From NCBI RefSeq assembly GCF_001483755.1, contig NZ_LQBK01000002.1, positions 133,041 to 197,040 on the forward strand: DNA of 64,000 bases. Reading direction: 5' to 3'. Of the stretch, positions 9,248-18,149 are shown piece by piece; position 1 is the first letter of the stretch; each line of letters starts with the position of its first letter. The notes below the pieces were generated by a model, which saw only the letters and a program-made list of their open reading frames with translations, ran no database searches and was not told the DNA's origin. The DNA comes from Kocuria rosea subsp. polaris (GTDB lineage Bacteria; Actinomycetota; Actinomycetes; Actinomycetales; Micrococcaceae). The position numbers and the translations under genes are program-made.

Positions 9248-10510
9248 TCAGAGGCCGAAGAATCGGCTGAAGAAGCCCTTCTTCCGCTCGCCCTGCTCCT
9301 CCTCGGCGGTCTCCTCGCCCTCCACCACGGGCTCCGCCGTGGCGCTGCCCGGGACGCCGGGGCCGGCCACGACCTCGCGCTCGGCCTCGGGCTCCGCGAC
9401 GGGCTCCCGGTGCTGCGCGGCCGCGGGCTCGGGTGCCTCCTCGGTGCCCGGCCGGACCGGCTCGGGGCCGGGCACCACCGTGGTGCTCACCCGGCCCGGG
9501 CGCACGTCCCGGTCGGAGGGCTCCTGGTCGAAGGGCAGGTCGGCGGCATCCGCGTGCGCGGCGACCGGCTCCTCGGCCTCTCGCGGCTCCTCCACGGGCT
9601 CCTCGACCGGCTCGGGGCGCTCCTGCGCGTGCTCCGTCCCGACGAACTCGGGCACCTCGAGGGGCTCGGGCTGCTCCTGCGGGAGCTCCGCGGGGACCGG
9701 GGTCTCCTCGGGCGCCGCGGCCGGCCGCGGCTCGGCCTCCTGCCGGGCGGCCGTGGCCTCGGCGGCGGCGCGGTCCTCGCGCAGCGTGGCGGCGCGGGCC
9801 CGGGCGTCGGCCGCCAGGTCCGCGAGGATCTCGGGGCCCACGGCCGGCTCCGCGGGCTCGACCCCGGAGATCTGGTGGTCGTCGAACCAGAACCGCTGGG
9901 CACCGTCCCGGACGGTGACCACGCACGTGGCCTCGGTGTCCCACTCGACGTGCGCGCCGCGCAGCTTGGCGTAGGAGTCGACGGCGAGGTTGTGGTCCAC
10001 CGCGGTGTCCGTGGTCAGCGCCTCGGCGATGACCCGCATCATCCGCTCCACGGTGAGCTCGGGCAGCTCGAACTCCGGCCCGTCCAGCAGCAGCCACGCC
10101 GTGACGCCGCCGCCCGCGCCCGCGGGGTAGTGCGCGTACACGCCCGTGACCGCCTTGGCCGCCAGGGTCAGCCGGCGGGCCAGGCCCTCCGCCACGGGCA
10201 GCTCGTCGGTGGACAGCTCGTCCACGCCCAGCCGCTCCCCGGCCTCGCGGGCCTGCACCGCGGCGGAGACGACCTCGGCCGGGAAGTGGCCGAGCTCCTG
10301 CCAGGACCAGATCCAGGTCCCGCGGGAGGCGGACTCGGTGCCCAGCAGGTAGGGGGTCAGGGTCACGGGGGGCTCGGTCTGCAGGGTGAACGCCGGCGCG
10401 GAGAAGTCGACGTCCCACCCGGCGCCCTGGGTCAGCTCGGCCAGCCGGGCCTGGTACTCGGTGGAGATGAAGATCGACTCGTCGATCAGGTCCTGCAGCG
10501 TTTTCGTCAT
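9248..10510 (-). CDS. Hypothetical protein, DUF6882-like N-terminal domain with long acidic linker
   Basis: A 420-residue cytosolic protein of unknown function. Residues ~1-210 form a globular domain rich in Trp and aromatic residues (LLGTESASRGTWIWSW, ~55-70), similar in outline to the DUF6882 family; this match is tentative. Residues ~235-400 are a Glu/Pro/Ala-rich low-complexity linker of negative charge. The last 12 residues are a basic, aromatic patch (KKGFFSRFFGL) that could bind a membrane or a partner. It is transcribed divergently from the SseB-like gene. TAGCCT lies 6 nt upstream of the ATG, a leaderless arrangement. Confidence 0.6.
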   Translation of the reverse strand: MTKTLQDLIDESIFISTEYQARLAELTQGAGWDVDFSAPAFTLQTEPPVTLTPYLLGTESASRGTWIWSWQELGHFPAEVVSAAVQAREAGERLGVDELSTDELPVAEGLARRLTLAAKAVTGVYAHYPAGAGGGVTAWLLLDGPEFELPELTVERMMRVIAEALTTDTAVDHNLAVDSYAKLRGAHVEWDTEATCVVTVRDGAQRFWFDDHQISGVEPAEPAVGPEILADLAADARARAATLREDRAAAEATAARQEAEPRPAAAPEETPVPAELPQEQPEPLEVPEFVGTEHAQERPEPVEEPVEEPREAEEPVAAHADAADLPFDQEPSDRDVRPGRVSTTVVPGPEPVRPGTEEAPEPAAAQHREPVAEPEAEREVVAGPGVPGSATAEPVVEGEETAEEEQGERKKGFFSRFFGL

Positions 10511-10516
10511 GCGTCC

Positions 10517-10522
10517 AGGCTA
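10517..10522 (-). promoter_or_regulatory. -10 box of the DUF6882-like gene, leaderless type
   Basis: TAGCCT on the minus strand followed by 6 nt and ATG at 10510. Confidence 0.45.
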
Positions 10523-10736
10523 GCAACCCTCACGGGTGCAGGAGCGTCACGGTGGGCGCCGCCCGGTGGGTCGGCACCGCCCCGGCGGCCGCCCCGTCCC
10601 CGGGCGGCCGGGGACCGCTTGGGTAGGGTGGGAGCGAGGCCCCCGGGGCTCGGCGACGCCGCGTCGGGCCCTGCGCCCGTCCCGTGACCACCACGATCCG
10701 AGCAGGCCCCCTCGCGGGCCGGGAACGAGCCACCGC

Positions 10737-12146
10737 ATGAGCGAGACCCCCGCCACCCCGACCCCCGGACCCGCACGGCAGGAGCTGCTGAACACCATCG
10801 GCTCGTGGGTGCTCTCCGTGCTGCGCGCGGAGCCGGGCTGGGACCGGATGGTCGTGGACCTGAAGGTCCAGGGGGGACGGGTGCACCTGCGCGTGCGCGA
10901 GCAGCGGGGCCAGGAGGTGGTGCCCGGCACCGCCGGTCCCATCAAGGAGGACAGCGCCGTCATCCCCGCCGTCGAGCAGCTGCGCGAGAGCGTCCACGTC
11001 CCGGGGCGCGGGACGTGGTTCACCGCCACGGTCGTGATCCTCGCCGAGGGCTGGCCCGAGCCGACCCACCGGATCGGGGGGACCTACGACCTCGACGGCG
11101 AGCCCCGCCAGTGGGGGACCGAGGGCCCCTTCACGGGCCAGGACGTCCTGGCGCACCTCGAGCGCTTCCCCCGCACCCGCGCCCGGATCCCGGCGTGGGC
11201 CGCCGAGCTCGCCGCGCGGGACGGCGTCGAGCTGCCCGTCCTCCCGGCGGACGCCGAGCAGCAGGACGACACCGGAGGCGTCGTCCACCCCCTGGTCCGG
11301 GCGGCCGTCGACCGGTTCGCGAGCGCCCCCGACAACACGGCCATGATCGAGGTGCTCCGTCAGTGCATGGCGGGCTCCCTGCTGCTGGACGTCACCGCGA
11401 GCGACCTCGTGGAAGGCCCGGACGGGCAGGCCGTGGGGCCGGAGTCGACCCTGCGCGTCCAGACGCTGGGGGAGCCCGACGGCACGCGCTCGCTGGCCGT
11501 GTACACGTCGGCGGCCGAGGCCCAGGCCATGTTCGACCGCCACCACCCGGACGGCGGGAGACCGGTGCTGCTGCGCGAGTCCGCCGTCAAGGTGCTGAAG
11601 ATGCTCGCGGACGACCCGCAGTACGACCACCTGGTCATCGACCCGGCCCGGCAGGGCTGCCGGATCGGCCGTCCCCAGGTGGAGTGGGCCATGCGGGCCC
11701 CGCGCAACGACGCCGTGAAGACCGCCATGCTGGAGAACAACATGTCCCAGCTGCTCGCCGGGCTCCTGGCCCCGGAGGCGGTGCTGCTGCTCGGGGCCCG
11801 CGTGCAGGACGGACGGGCCGTGCCCGTCTACGCGAAGCCGCAGGAGGAGGGCGCCGCACCGGACACCCTGATGCTGTTCACGTCCGCGGCCGAGATCGCC
11901 GTGCTGGACAGCACGCTCGAGGTCCGCTCCGCGCCGGCCCGCCAGGCGCTGCGCTTCGCCCTCGACGCCGGGGCGCGGAAGGTCAGCATCAACGCGCACC
12001 CCCCGGTGGCCACGCTGACCGCCGAACAGCTCCGCGAGCTCCTGGCCCTCGTGGAGAAGGAGCAGGCCGGGCAGGAACGGGCGACGGAGGAGCAGGGGCC
12101 CGGGGCGCCCGGCGGGGCGGGCGCGCCGGGTCCGGCCGGGGCCTGA
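10737..12146 (+). CDS. Protein with two SseB-like domains and an N-terminal immunity-type domain
   Basis: 469 residues, three parts. Residues ~10-165 resemble a YezG/DUF600-like immunity or chaperone fold (RVHLRVREQRG, WFTATVVILAEG, YDLDGEP). Residues ~190-315 and ~325-450 are two copies of the SseB family fold. Each begins with a short helix (NTAMIEVLRQCM; DAVKTAMLENNM), continues through a strand set including LAVYTSAAEAQAMF or LMLFTSAAEIAVL, and ends in a helix-strand-(V/I)NP-like turn. The first was recognised by the repeated TSAAE pattern. The last ~25 residues are Gly/Ala/Pro-rich. Function in actinobacteria is unknown, though relatives occur near secretion and toxin-immunity genes. The ATG at 10737 is chosen because the frame upstream is non-conserved in character. 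Confidence 0.65.
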   Translation: MSETPATPTPGPARQELLNTIGSWVLSVLRAEPGWDRMVVDLKVQGGRVHLRVREQRGQEVVPGTAGPIKEDSAVIPAVEQLRESVHVPGRGTWFTATVVILAEGWPEPTHRIGGTYDLDGEPRQWGTEGPFTGQDVLAHLERFPRTRARIPAWAAELAARDGVELPVLPADAEQQDDTGGVVHPLVRAAVDRFASAPDNTAMIEVLRQCMAGSLLLDVTASDLVEGPDGQAVGPESTLRVQTLGEPDGTRSLAVYTSAAEAQAMFDRHHPDGGRPVLLRESAVKVLKMLADDPQYDHLVIDPARQGCRIGRPQVEWAMRAPRNDAVKTAMLENNMSQLLAGLLAPEAVLLLGARVQDGRAVPVYAKPQEEGAAPDTLMLFTSAAEIAVLDSTLEVRSAPARQALRFALDAGARKVSINAHPPVATLTAEQLRELLALVEKEQAGQERATEEQGPGAPGGAGAPGPAGA

Positions 12147-12162
12147 GCCCGGGACGGGCCGT

Positions 12163-12651
12163 TCAGCCCGCGGCGGGGGCGGGCCGCGGGGAGGCCGGTC
12201 CCGCCGCGAGGCAGTCGGCGCAGATGCCCTGGTAGACCACGTCGGCGGCGAGCAGCTGCATGCCGTGGTGCTCGGAGGGCGTGAGGCACGGGGTGTGGCC
12301 GACGGCGCAGTCGACGTCGGCGACCGTTCCGCAGCGCACGCAGTACGCGTGGTGGTGGTTGTCCCCGGTACGGGTCTCGTACAGGCCGGGCGACGCGGGC
12401 GGCTCGAACTTGCGGAGCATGCCCACGGCCGTGAGGTCGGAGAGGACCACGTAGACGGACTGGAGCGTGATCGCCGGCAGCGCCGTGCGGACCTCGGCGA
12501 GGACTTCCTCGGCGGTGGAGTGCGGGTGGCGGTCCACCGCGTCGAGGACGGCCAGCCGCTGCTTGGTGACGCGGCGGCCGTGGGAGCGCAGCAGGTCCGA
12601 CCACGCGGCGGCCCGGGCGGCGTCCGGTGCGGGGCGATCCGTTGTCTGCAT
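12163..12651 (-). CDS. Fur-family metalloregulator (FurA/PerR-type)
   Basis: A 162-residue DNA-binding repressor. The N-terminal winged helix contains GRRVTKQRLAVLDAVDRHPHSTAEEV (residues ~25-50, recognition helix around LQSVYVVLSDL ~75-85). The C-terminal dimerisation domain has NHHHAYCVRC (regulatory metal site plus first CxxC) and CADC (second CxxC of the structural zinc site). The DHHH/NHHH motif and both CxxC pairs are complete, so it should be functional. Its metal (Fe or Mn, peroxide-sensing versus iron-sensing) cannot be decided. No catalase-peroxidase is adjacent. GGAGGG directly touches the ATG, too close for a normal ribosome site; a TACTCT box 6 nt upstream suggests a leaderless mRNA instead. 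Confidence 0.88.
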   Translation of the reverse strand: MQTTDRPAPDAARAAAWSDLLRSHGRRVTKQRLAVLDAVDRHPHSTAEEVLAEVRTALPAITLQSVYVVLSDLTAVGMLRKFEPPASPGLYETRTGDNHHHAYCVRCGTVADVDCAVGHTPCLTPSEHHGMQLLAADVVYQGICADCLAAGPASPRPAPAAG

Positions 12652-12657
12652 CCCTCC

Positions 12658-12663
12658 AGAGTA
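12658..12663 (-). promoter_or_regulatory. -10 box of the fur-family gene, leaderless type
   Basis: TACTCT on the minus strand, 6 nt before the ATG. A partly symmetric AT-richer stretch (CACGAT...ATAGTG, 12673-12693) lies where the -35 region would be and could be an autoregulatory operator, but its symmetry is imperfect. Confidence 0.4.
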
Positions 12664-12768
12664 GCGTTATCACGATGGACTCACAATAGTGGGGCGGGCG
12701 TGCCCGGACGGCGTCCGCACCGGCCGATCTTCCGTGACGGTTCTGGTCGCGCGGCGTCGGCACGACCT

Positions 12769-12797
12769 TTCACCCGTCTCTGACCAGGGCTTACGAT
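12769..12797 (+). promoter_or_regulatory. Sigma-A-like promoter of first sigma/anti-sigma fusion gene
   Basis: TTCACC (12769-12774), a 17-nt spacer and TACGAT (12792-12797). The predicted start lies ~120 nt upstream of the coding region, leaving a long leader. Confidence 0.4.
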
Positions 12798-12924
12798 GTG
12801 CGCGGGGGACGGGGGTCCGGCGCTGTCGTCGAGGCGTGCGCGCCTGCGAGCCGGCCGGGACGATTCCGGAGCTCTTTCTTCGCTCTGTCCTCCCGATCGC
12901 CCGCGACCACCACGGAGTACAGAC

Positions 12925-14874
12925 ATGACGCGTCCTGCCCACGCCCGCTCGCACGGCCCCACCGGCGGATCGGGGACCTCCCGCGACGACGTCCTCCTCG
13001 ACGCCGCCCACTCGGGGGACGCCGAGGCCTTCCGGGCGCTGCGGGAGCGGTACCACGGCACGGCCCTCGCCGTGGCGCGGTCGCGGACCGGCAGCGAGGA
13101 GGAGTCCGAGCGCCTCGCCGCGGCGGCCTTCGAGCGGATCGAGCGGATCGTCCGCGAGGGCGGCGGACCGCGCGCCTTCCTCGGCGCCTTCGTCGTGTGG
13201 ATGGTCGGGCGGGAGGCCGACGGCGGCACGCGGCCGGTCGCGCTGCCGGATGACCCCTCCGACCCCGCTTCCCTGGTCCGGGTCTTCAGCGGTCTGCCCG
13301 CCGAGTGGCAGGGCTTCCTCTGGCGCACCGAGGTGCTGGGCCACAGCCCGCGCCGGGCCGCGGCGGCCCTGGGGCTCGGTGCGGTCGCGGCCGCCGGCCT
13401 GCACCGCGACATGGTCCGGGGGCTCCGCGGGCTCTACGCCCGGGCGGCGTCGGAGCGTGCGGCGGGGCAGGACTGCGCGGAGTTCTCCGGGGAGCTCGCC
13501 CACTTCGTCCGGGGCACCCGCGGGCAGCGGAGCCGGCACGACGTCAAGGCCCACCTGGACGGGTGCGCCCGCTGCACCGCCGAGTACCTGAGCCGTCAGG
13601 ACGTCGGGACGGGCCTGCGCACGTGGACGCTGCCCGTGCTGGCCGGCCTGCCGCTGTGGGGCACCGAGGCCCTCGAGCTCGCCACCGTCGTCGCCGGGGC
13701 CGGGACCGGCGGTGCCGCGGCGGCAGCAGCCGGCACGGGCGCCGCCGGGATCGGTGCGCGGACCGCCGCCGTCGCCGGGACAGGTGCGGCCGGGGCGGGC
13801 ACCGCCGCTGACCGTCCGGACGAGGCGGAGGGCACCTCTGCGTGGTCCGGCCGCAGGACGAAGGTCCTCCTCGGCGCCGGTGCCCTGGCGACCGCCGTGG
13901 CGGTCGCCGCGGTGGGCGTGTCCGGCGGCGGGGACCCGGTGCCCGCGGCGGGCGGCCTGGCCGCCGAGCAGGCGCCGCGCACCGCCGAGGACCTCGAGCG
14001 CTCGAGCGCGGAGGACTCCGCGGCCCGGGACGCACGGACCGACGACGAGGAGGCCGGTGACTCCGGGCCGGAGCGTGAACGGGGCTCGGTCGAGGCGGGG
14101 GAGCCCGGGGCCGGTCCGCTCGACGTCCCGGCCGGGGCGCCGGAGGCCGCCGCCCTGGTCGCCGTGGCCGACCGCGGGACCGGCGAGGCGGGCACCGTGG
14201 CCGGCCGCGGCACCGGCGCAGCGGGAGCCGCAGAGGCCGGCGGCGCCGCGGCGGCCACGGGCCCCTCGGCGGGGGACCGGGAGTCCCTGCCGGGAGCCGT
14301 CGGGGAGGGCTCGGCGCCCGGGCGCGACGGGGGCGGGGCCGCAGAGGCCCCGGCGTCCGGCGCCGCGGCCGCGGGCGGCTCCGCCCAGGACCCGGGCGCC
14401 CAGGACCCGGGTGCCCAGGACCGGGCCGCCGGGGACTCGGCCGCCGGGGGCTCTGCGGCCGGTGCGCCGTCGGCGCGCCGGACCGAGGCGCCCTCGGCCG
14501 CTCCCGCTCCGGCGCGGAAGGCGGCCGCGCCGGCGCCGGCCCCTTCGGTGAGCTCCCTGCCGAGCGCGAAGGCCAGCCCCGCGCCGCTCAGGGCTCCGGC
14601 GCCCCCGGCCCGGACGAGCGCGCCGCCGAGCGACCCGGCGCGCACGGGGACCGCTCCCCGGGCCGGGCGTCAGCACGCGCACGCGGAGACCGGCGCCCGC
14701 GGAGGGCGCCACGACGAGCGCCAGCAGTGGCACCGCGAGCGGAGCTGGGACGACGACCGGCGCGAGGGCCGGGGCAAGGCCGGGCGTCAGGGCCGGGACC
14801 AGCACCGGGAGCAGCACGGCCGGCCCGGTGGTCACGGCGGCTCCGACCGGGGAGAGGGCCGCTCGCACCGCTGA
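12925..14874 (+). CDS. ECF-like sigma factor fused to a zinc-finger anti-sigma domain, TM helix and long low-complexity tail (copy 1)
   Basis: A 649-residue protein with a clear modular order. Residues ~20-75 resemble sigma region 2 (DAAHSGDAEAFRALRERYHG). Residues ~120-175 resemble region 4 (FSGLPAEWQGFLW followed by GHSPRRAAAALGLG). A zf-HC2 anti-sigma zinc finger follows (KAHLDGCARC, HxxxCxxC, ~205-215). Then come RTWTLPVLAGLPLWG, one TM helix after RRTK ([19 protein letters not shown], ~310-330), and ~300 residues rich in Ala, Gly, Pro, Asp and Glu. The end is a His/Arg-rich, strongly charged tail. ECF groups with fused anti-sigma domains (for example ECF52/53) share this plan. It is paralogous to the next gene. 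GGAG seven nt before the ATG sets the start. Target promoters are unknown. Confidence 0.7.
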   Translation: MTRPAHARSHGPTGGSGTSRDDVLLDAAHSGDAEAFRALRERYHGTALAVARSRTGSEEESERLAAAAFERIERIVREGGGPRAFLGAFVVWMVGREADGGTRPVALPDDPSDPASLVRVFSGLPAEWQGFLWRTEVLGHSPRRAAAALGLGAVAAAGLHRDMVRGLRGLYARAASERAAGQDCAEFSGELAHFVRGTRGQRSRHDVKAHLDGCARCTAEYLSRQDVGTGLRTWTLPVLAGLPLWGTEALELATVVAGAGTGGAAAAAAGTGAAGIGARTAAVAGTGAAGAGTAADRPDEAEGTSAWSGRRTKVLLGAGALATAVAVAAVGVSGGGDPVPAAGGLAAEQAPRTAEDLERSSAEDSAARDARTDDEEAGDSGPERERGSVEAGEPGAGPLDVPAGAPEAAALVAVADRGTGEAGTVAGRGTGAAGAAEAGGAAAATGPSAGDRESLPGAVGEGSAPGRDGGGAAEAPASGAAAAGGSAQDPGAQDPGAQDRAAGDSAAGGSAAGAPSARRTEAPSAAPAPARKAAAPAPAPSVSSLPSAKASPAPLRAPAPPARTSAPPSDPARTGTAPRAGRQHAHAETGARGGRHDERQQWHRERSWDDDRREGRGKAGRQGRDQHREQHGRPGGHGGSDRGEGRSHR

Positions 14875-15134
14875 GCGCAGGTCCCCGCCGGCGCCCCGGC
14901 ATCCTCCGGTGGTCAGTGTTACGAACGGGAACGGGTCGTGACGGGCCGCCGTGCCGCCCTCCGCCGCGGCGCTCTACCATGGGACCGGGGGACCGGGGGG
15001 TCCACAGTCAGGAACCGCGCGCCGTCGGCGTGCGCGTCGTCATCGTGATCGTCGGGGTCGCGGCCTCGCGGCGCCGCTCCCGGGTCGCCCGCACCGCAAG
15101 GTGACCGAGCGTTCCCGAGACCCACGGAGATCCC

Positions 15135-16979
15135 ATGACGCGCACGACCGAGCCGCTCGCCCAGGGGCGCACGCCGCGCACCGACGAGGAGCTGCTCGCC
15201 GCGGTGCGGGCGCAGCGCCCCGACGCCTTCCCGGACCTCCGGGACCGGCACTGGCACACCGCCGTGGTCGTGGCCCGCCTCCACACACCGAGCCGCCAGG
15301 ACGCGGAGCAGCTGGCGGGCACGGCCTTCGACCAGGTCCTCGCCGAGCTCGACGAGGGAGCCGGCGGCGAGGACGGGCCGGGCGTCTTCCTGCGGGCACG
15401 GCTGGTGGCCGTCGTCGGCCGGGCCGGCGTGGAGCAGGAGCACGCGGCCGAGAGCGTGACCAGCGTCTACCTCGGCCTCCCGGCGTCCTGGCAGGCCGTG
15501 CTGTGGCACCTCGAGATCGAGGCCCTCGAGCTCGAGCGGACGGCCGCGGTGCTCGGGCTGAGCCCGGCCGCCACCACCGCGCTGCACCTCGAGGCGCGCG
15601 CCGGGCTGCGGGCCGCCTACCGTCGGGCCCGGCAGGACCTCCCCGCTCTGCCCGGCTGTGCCGACTGCGCGGCCGATCTCGGCGCCTTCGCCGACGGCGG
15701 CCTGCCCGCCGACCGGGCGCAGGCCGTGCGGTCCCATCTCGAGGAGTGCCCTCGCTGCACCGCCGACCACCTCTATCTGCAGGACACCGAAGCGGGCCTG
15801 CGCGGCTGGCTGCTGCCCGTGCTCGCCGGCGTGCCACTGTGGGACACCCGGACCGACGAGCTCGTGGAGCTGGTCCGGGCCGCGGGACGGATGAGCGCCG
15901 GACGCCTGGGCGCGGCTCCGGGCACCGACGTGGCCGGCGGAGCCCTCGCCGCCGTCCACGTCTCCCGGCGGGGCCGGAAGGTGCTGCTCGGCGCCGGCGC
16001 CCTGGCGGCCGCCGCAGCGCTCGCCGGAGTGGCCGCGACGGGCTCCGGGGGTCTCGGCGACGGGACGACGCAGACCGCCGGGAGCACCGGCGCCGCCGGC
16101 GCTCCCGGCGCCACAGCCTCCTCCGCGCCCGCCACGACCCCGGGGGCCGACGACGGCGCGGCCACCGCGGCCCGGGCTCCCGGTGCCGCGGTGCCCGGGC
16201 GTGCCGGCGGGATGCTGTCCCTGCCGACCGCCGAGCCGTCGCCCGGCCCCCTGACCGAGGCTGCGGCCGAGGCGCGCACCGCGCGCGCGAGCAGCGGCAC
16301 GATCATCACGGCCGCCGCGGCGGCGGGACGGGCCTCCGGGGGCGGCCAGGACGGCGCCGACCCCGGCGCGCCGGCCGGCCCCGGCACGCAGGCGCAGCCC
16401 CGGACGCAGCGGAGCGCCCCGGACGACGGCCGTGCGCCGCGTCCCGCGGCGCCGGGCGCACAGCGCCCGGAGGCAGGGTCCCCGGGGACGGCGTCCTCGG
16501 ACGGCGGCGGCACATCCGCTGCCGGAGGCGGGGCCGGCGCCCCGGTCCCGCCCGCGGACGCCGGCGGCTCCCCGGCCGGGGACCCTCCCCGGGAGCAGCC
16601 GCCGGCCCCAGGGACGCCTGCGCCCGAGGAGCCCGCAGCAGAGACTCCCGCGCCGGGGCCGGCGGGACCCGGAACTCCGGCGACCGAGGCTCCGGTGACC
16701 GAGGCTCCGGCTCCTGCGGACCCGGCGACCGGGGCCCCGGCTCCTGCCGACCCGGTGAGCGAGGCCCCTGCGACCGGGGTTCCGGCTCCCGTCGCCCCGG
16801 CGACCGGAGCGCCCGCGCCCGGCACCCCGGTGCCGGAGGCGCCCGGGTCCGAGGCTCCGGCCGCCCCGGCGACCGGTGCCCCAGCGATCGGTGCTCCGGC
16901 GACCGGAGCGCCCGCGCCCGGCACCACGACCCCGGCCGCCGGGGCGACCGGAGCAGCCGACCCGGCGCCGGGCAGCTGA
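15135..16979 (+). CDS. ECF-like sigma factor fused to a zinc-finger anti-sigma domain, TM helix and Pro/Ala-rich repeat tail (copy 2)
   Basis: 614 residues, same architecture as the preceding gene. Region-2-like part: [22 protein letters not shown]. Region-4-like part: [31 protein letters not shown]. Zinc finger: [10 protein letters not shown]. Then [14 protein letters not shown], and one TM helix after RRGRK ([20 protein letters not shown]). The predicted outside tail ends in imperfect repeats of the type APATGAPAP over ~90 residues. The shared boxes (LPVLAGxPLW, [10 protein letters not shown]) show duplication of a common ancestor, while the tails have diverged fully. Its ATG has GGAG five nt upstream. 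htpX lies 149 bp downstream on the same strand. Confidence 0.7.
   Translation: MTRTTEPLAQGRTPRTDEELLAAVRAQRPDAFPDLRDRHWHTAVVVARLHTPSRQDAEQLAGTAFDQVLAELDEGAGGEDGPGVFLRARLVAVVGRAGVEQEHAAESVTSVYLGLPASWQAVLWHLEIEALELERTAAVLGLSPAATTALHLEARAGLRAAYRRARQDLPALPGCADCAADLGAFADGGLPADRAQAVRSHLEECPRCTADHLYLQDTEAGLRGWLLPVLAGVPLWDTRTDELVELVRAAGRMSAGRLGAAPGTDVAGGALAAVHVSRRGRKVLLGAGALAAAAALAGVAATGSGGLGDGTTQTAGSTGAAGAPGATASSAPATTPGADDGAATAARAPGAAVPGRAGGMLSLPTAEPSPGPLTEAAAEARTARASSGTIITAAAAAGRASGGGQDGADPGAPAGPGTQAQPRTQRSAPDDGRAPRPAAPGAQRPEAGSPGTASSDGGGTSAAGGGAGAPVPPADAGGSPAGDPPREQPPAPGTPAPEEPAAETPAPGPAGPGTPATEAPVTEAPAPADPATGAPAPADPVSEAPATGVPAPVAPATGAPAPGTPVPEAPGSEAPAAPATGAPAIGAPATGAPAPGTTTPAAGATGAADPAPGS
16660..16960 (+). 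repeat. Degenerate tandem repeats coding the Pro/Ala tail
   Basis: Short imperfect units built around GCGACCGGNGCNCCGGC recur about a dozen times inside the 3' end of the second fusion gene. They encode ATGAPAP-like peptides. The units are variable in length, as in surface-protein spacer regions. Confidence 0.6.
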
Positions 16980-17128
16980 TCGCGGACCGTTCCGGGACGG
17001 AGCACGAGGATGCCCCGGGCACGCTGGGAGATCCCTGCGCGTCCCCCGGGACGGGAAGACGGACGCCGCCGGCGAGGTTGTGCTCAGCGGAAGACCCACT
17101 CCCCCCTGACGAAGGAGCCGCAGCCGCG

Positions 17129-18010
17129 ATGCACCACCACAACAACGGACTCAAGACCGTCCTGCTCCTCGGCGGCTTGTGGGCGGTGCTGCTGGCCATC
17201 GGCTGGTTCGTGGCGAGCGGTACGGGCAGCAGCGTCTTCATCTGGGTCTTCGCCCTGATCGGCCTGGCGTCCACGGCGTACAGCTACTGGAACAGCGACA
17301 AGCTCGCACTGCGCTCCATGCGGGCCATCCCGGTCACCGAGCAGCAGGCGCCGGGGTACTACCGCATCGTGCGGGAGCTGTCGCAGCGGGCGAACCAGCC
17401 GATGCCCCGCTTGTTCATCGCGCCGACGATGAGCCCCAACGCCTTCGCCACCGGGCGGAACCCGGAGAACTCCGCGGTCTGCGTGACGGAGGGCATCCTC
17501 CAGATGCTCGACGAGCGCGAGCTGCGGGGCGTGCTCGGCCACGAGCTGATGCACGTCTACAACCGGGACATCCTCACGTCCTCGATCGCCGCCGCCGTGG
17601 CCGGCATCATCACCTCGGCCGCGCAGTTCCTCCAGTTCACGGCCATCTTCGGCGGCGGCCGGGACGGCGACCGCGGCAACCCCCTCGTCGGGCTGCTCCT
17701 GGCCTTCCTGGCGCCCCTCGCCGCGACCGTCATCCAGCTCGCGGTCTCGCGCACCCGCGAGTACGACGCCGACGAGGACGGTGCGCAGCTCACGGGGGAC
17801 CCGCTGGCCCTGGCCTCCGCCCTGCGGAAGATCGAGATGGGCACGAACGCCCGGCCGCTGGACCCCGCCGACCAGAAGCTCGTCAACACCTCGCACCTGA
17901 TGATCGCCAACCCGTTCCGGGGCGGCGCGGCGAGCCTGTTCCGCACCCACCCGCCGACCGCGGACCGGGTGGCACGGCTCGAGGGCATGGCCGGGATCGG
18001 CCGCCGCTGA
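17129..18010 (+). CDS. htpX: Membrane zinc metalloprotease HtpX
   Basis: An M48-family integral-membrane endopeptidase for quality control of membrane proteins, 293 residues. Two N-terminal TM helices ([19 protein letters not shown] and [16 protein letters not shown]) precede the catalytic HELMH zinc motif (~residues 138-142). Two more hydrophobic segments follow, with the third zinc ligand Glu in [12 protein letters not shown]. Length and motif order match full-length HtpX. GAAGGAG lies 11 nt upstream of the chosen ATG. Position after the two membrane-bound sigma/anti-sigma fusions is suggestive of a functional link but is not proof. Confidence 0.93.
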   Translation: MHHHNNGLKTVLLLGGLWAVLLAIGWFVASGTGSSVFIWVFALIGLASTAYSYWNSDKLALRSMRAIPVTEQQAPGYYRIVRELSQRANQPMPRLFIAPTMSPNAFATGRNPENSAVCVTEGILQMLDERELRGVLGHELMHVYNRDILTSSIAAAVAGIITSAAQFLQFTAIFGGGRDGDRGNPLVGLLLAFLAPLAATVIQLAVSRTREYDADEDGAQLTGDPLALASALRKIEMGTNARPLDPADQKLVNTSHLMIANPFRGGAASLFRTHPPTADRVARLEGMAGIGRR

Positions 18011-18023
18011 CCGCGCCCCGCGG

Positions 18024-18063
18024 GGCCGCCCGGCATGGGGTGATCGACCCATGCCGGGCGGCC
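18024..18063 (+). terminator. Intrinsic terminator after htpX
   Basis: A perfect 16-bp stem (GGCCGCCCGGCATGGG and its complement) with an 8-nt loop, starting 14 bp after the htpX stop. Confidence 0.8.
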
Positions 18064-18149
18064 GGCCTCTGCGGCATCCTCTCGATGCGGCCCGGACCGC
18101 CGGCTTCCTAGCCTGGTGCTGTCCCAGCAGGTCCACGGAGGTCCCGGTC

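Noticed and set aside
12673-12693. Fur autoregulatory box
   Set aside because: Only about 6 of 10 arm positions are symmetric, below what I would call an operator; noted only in the promoter entry.
14919-15000. ECF-type promoter (GGGAAC, 16 nt, CCGTG) before the second fusion gene, suggesting autoregulation
   Set aside because: GGGAAC/CGT-like strings are frequent by chance at this GC content, and the first copy has no matching element.
16660-16960. Possible CRISPR-like array
   Set aside because: The repeats are variable, in frame, and lack unique constant-length spacers. They simply encode a Pro/Ala tail.
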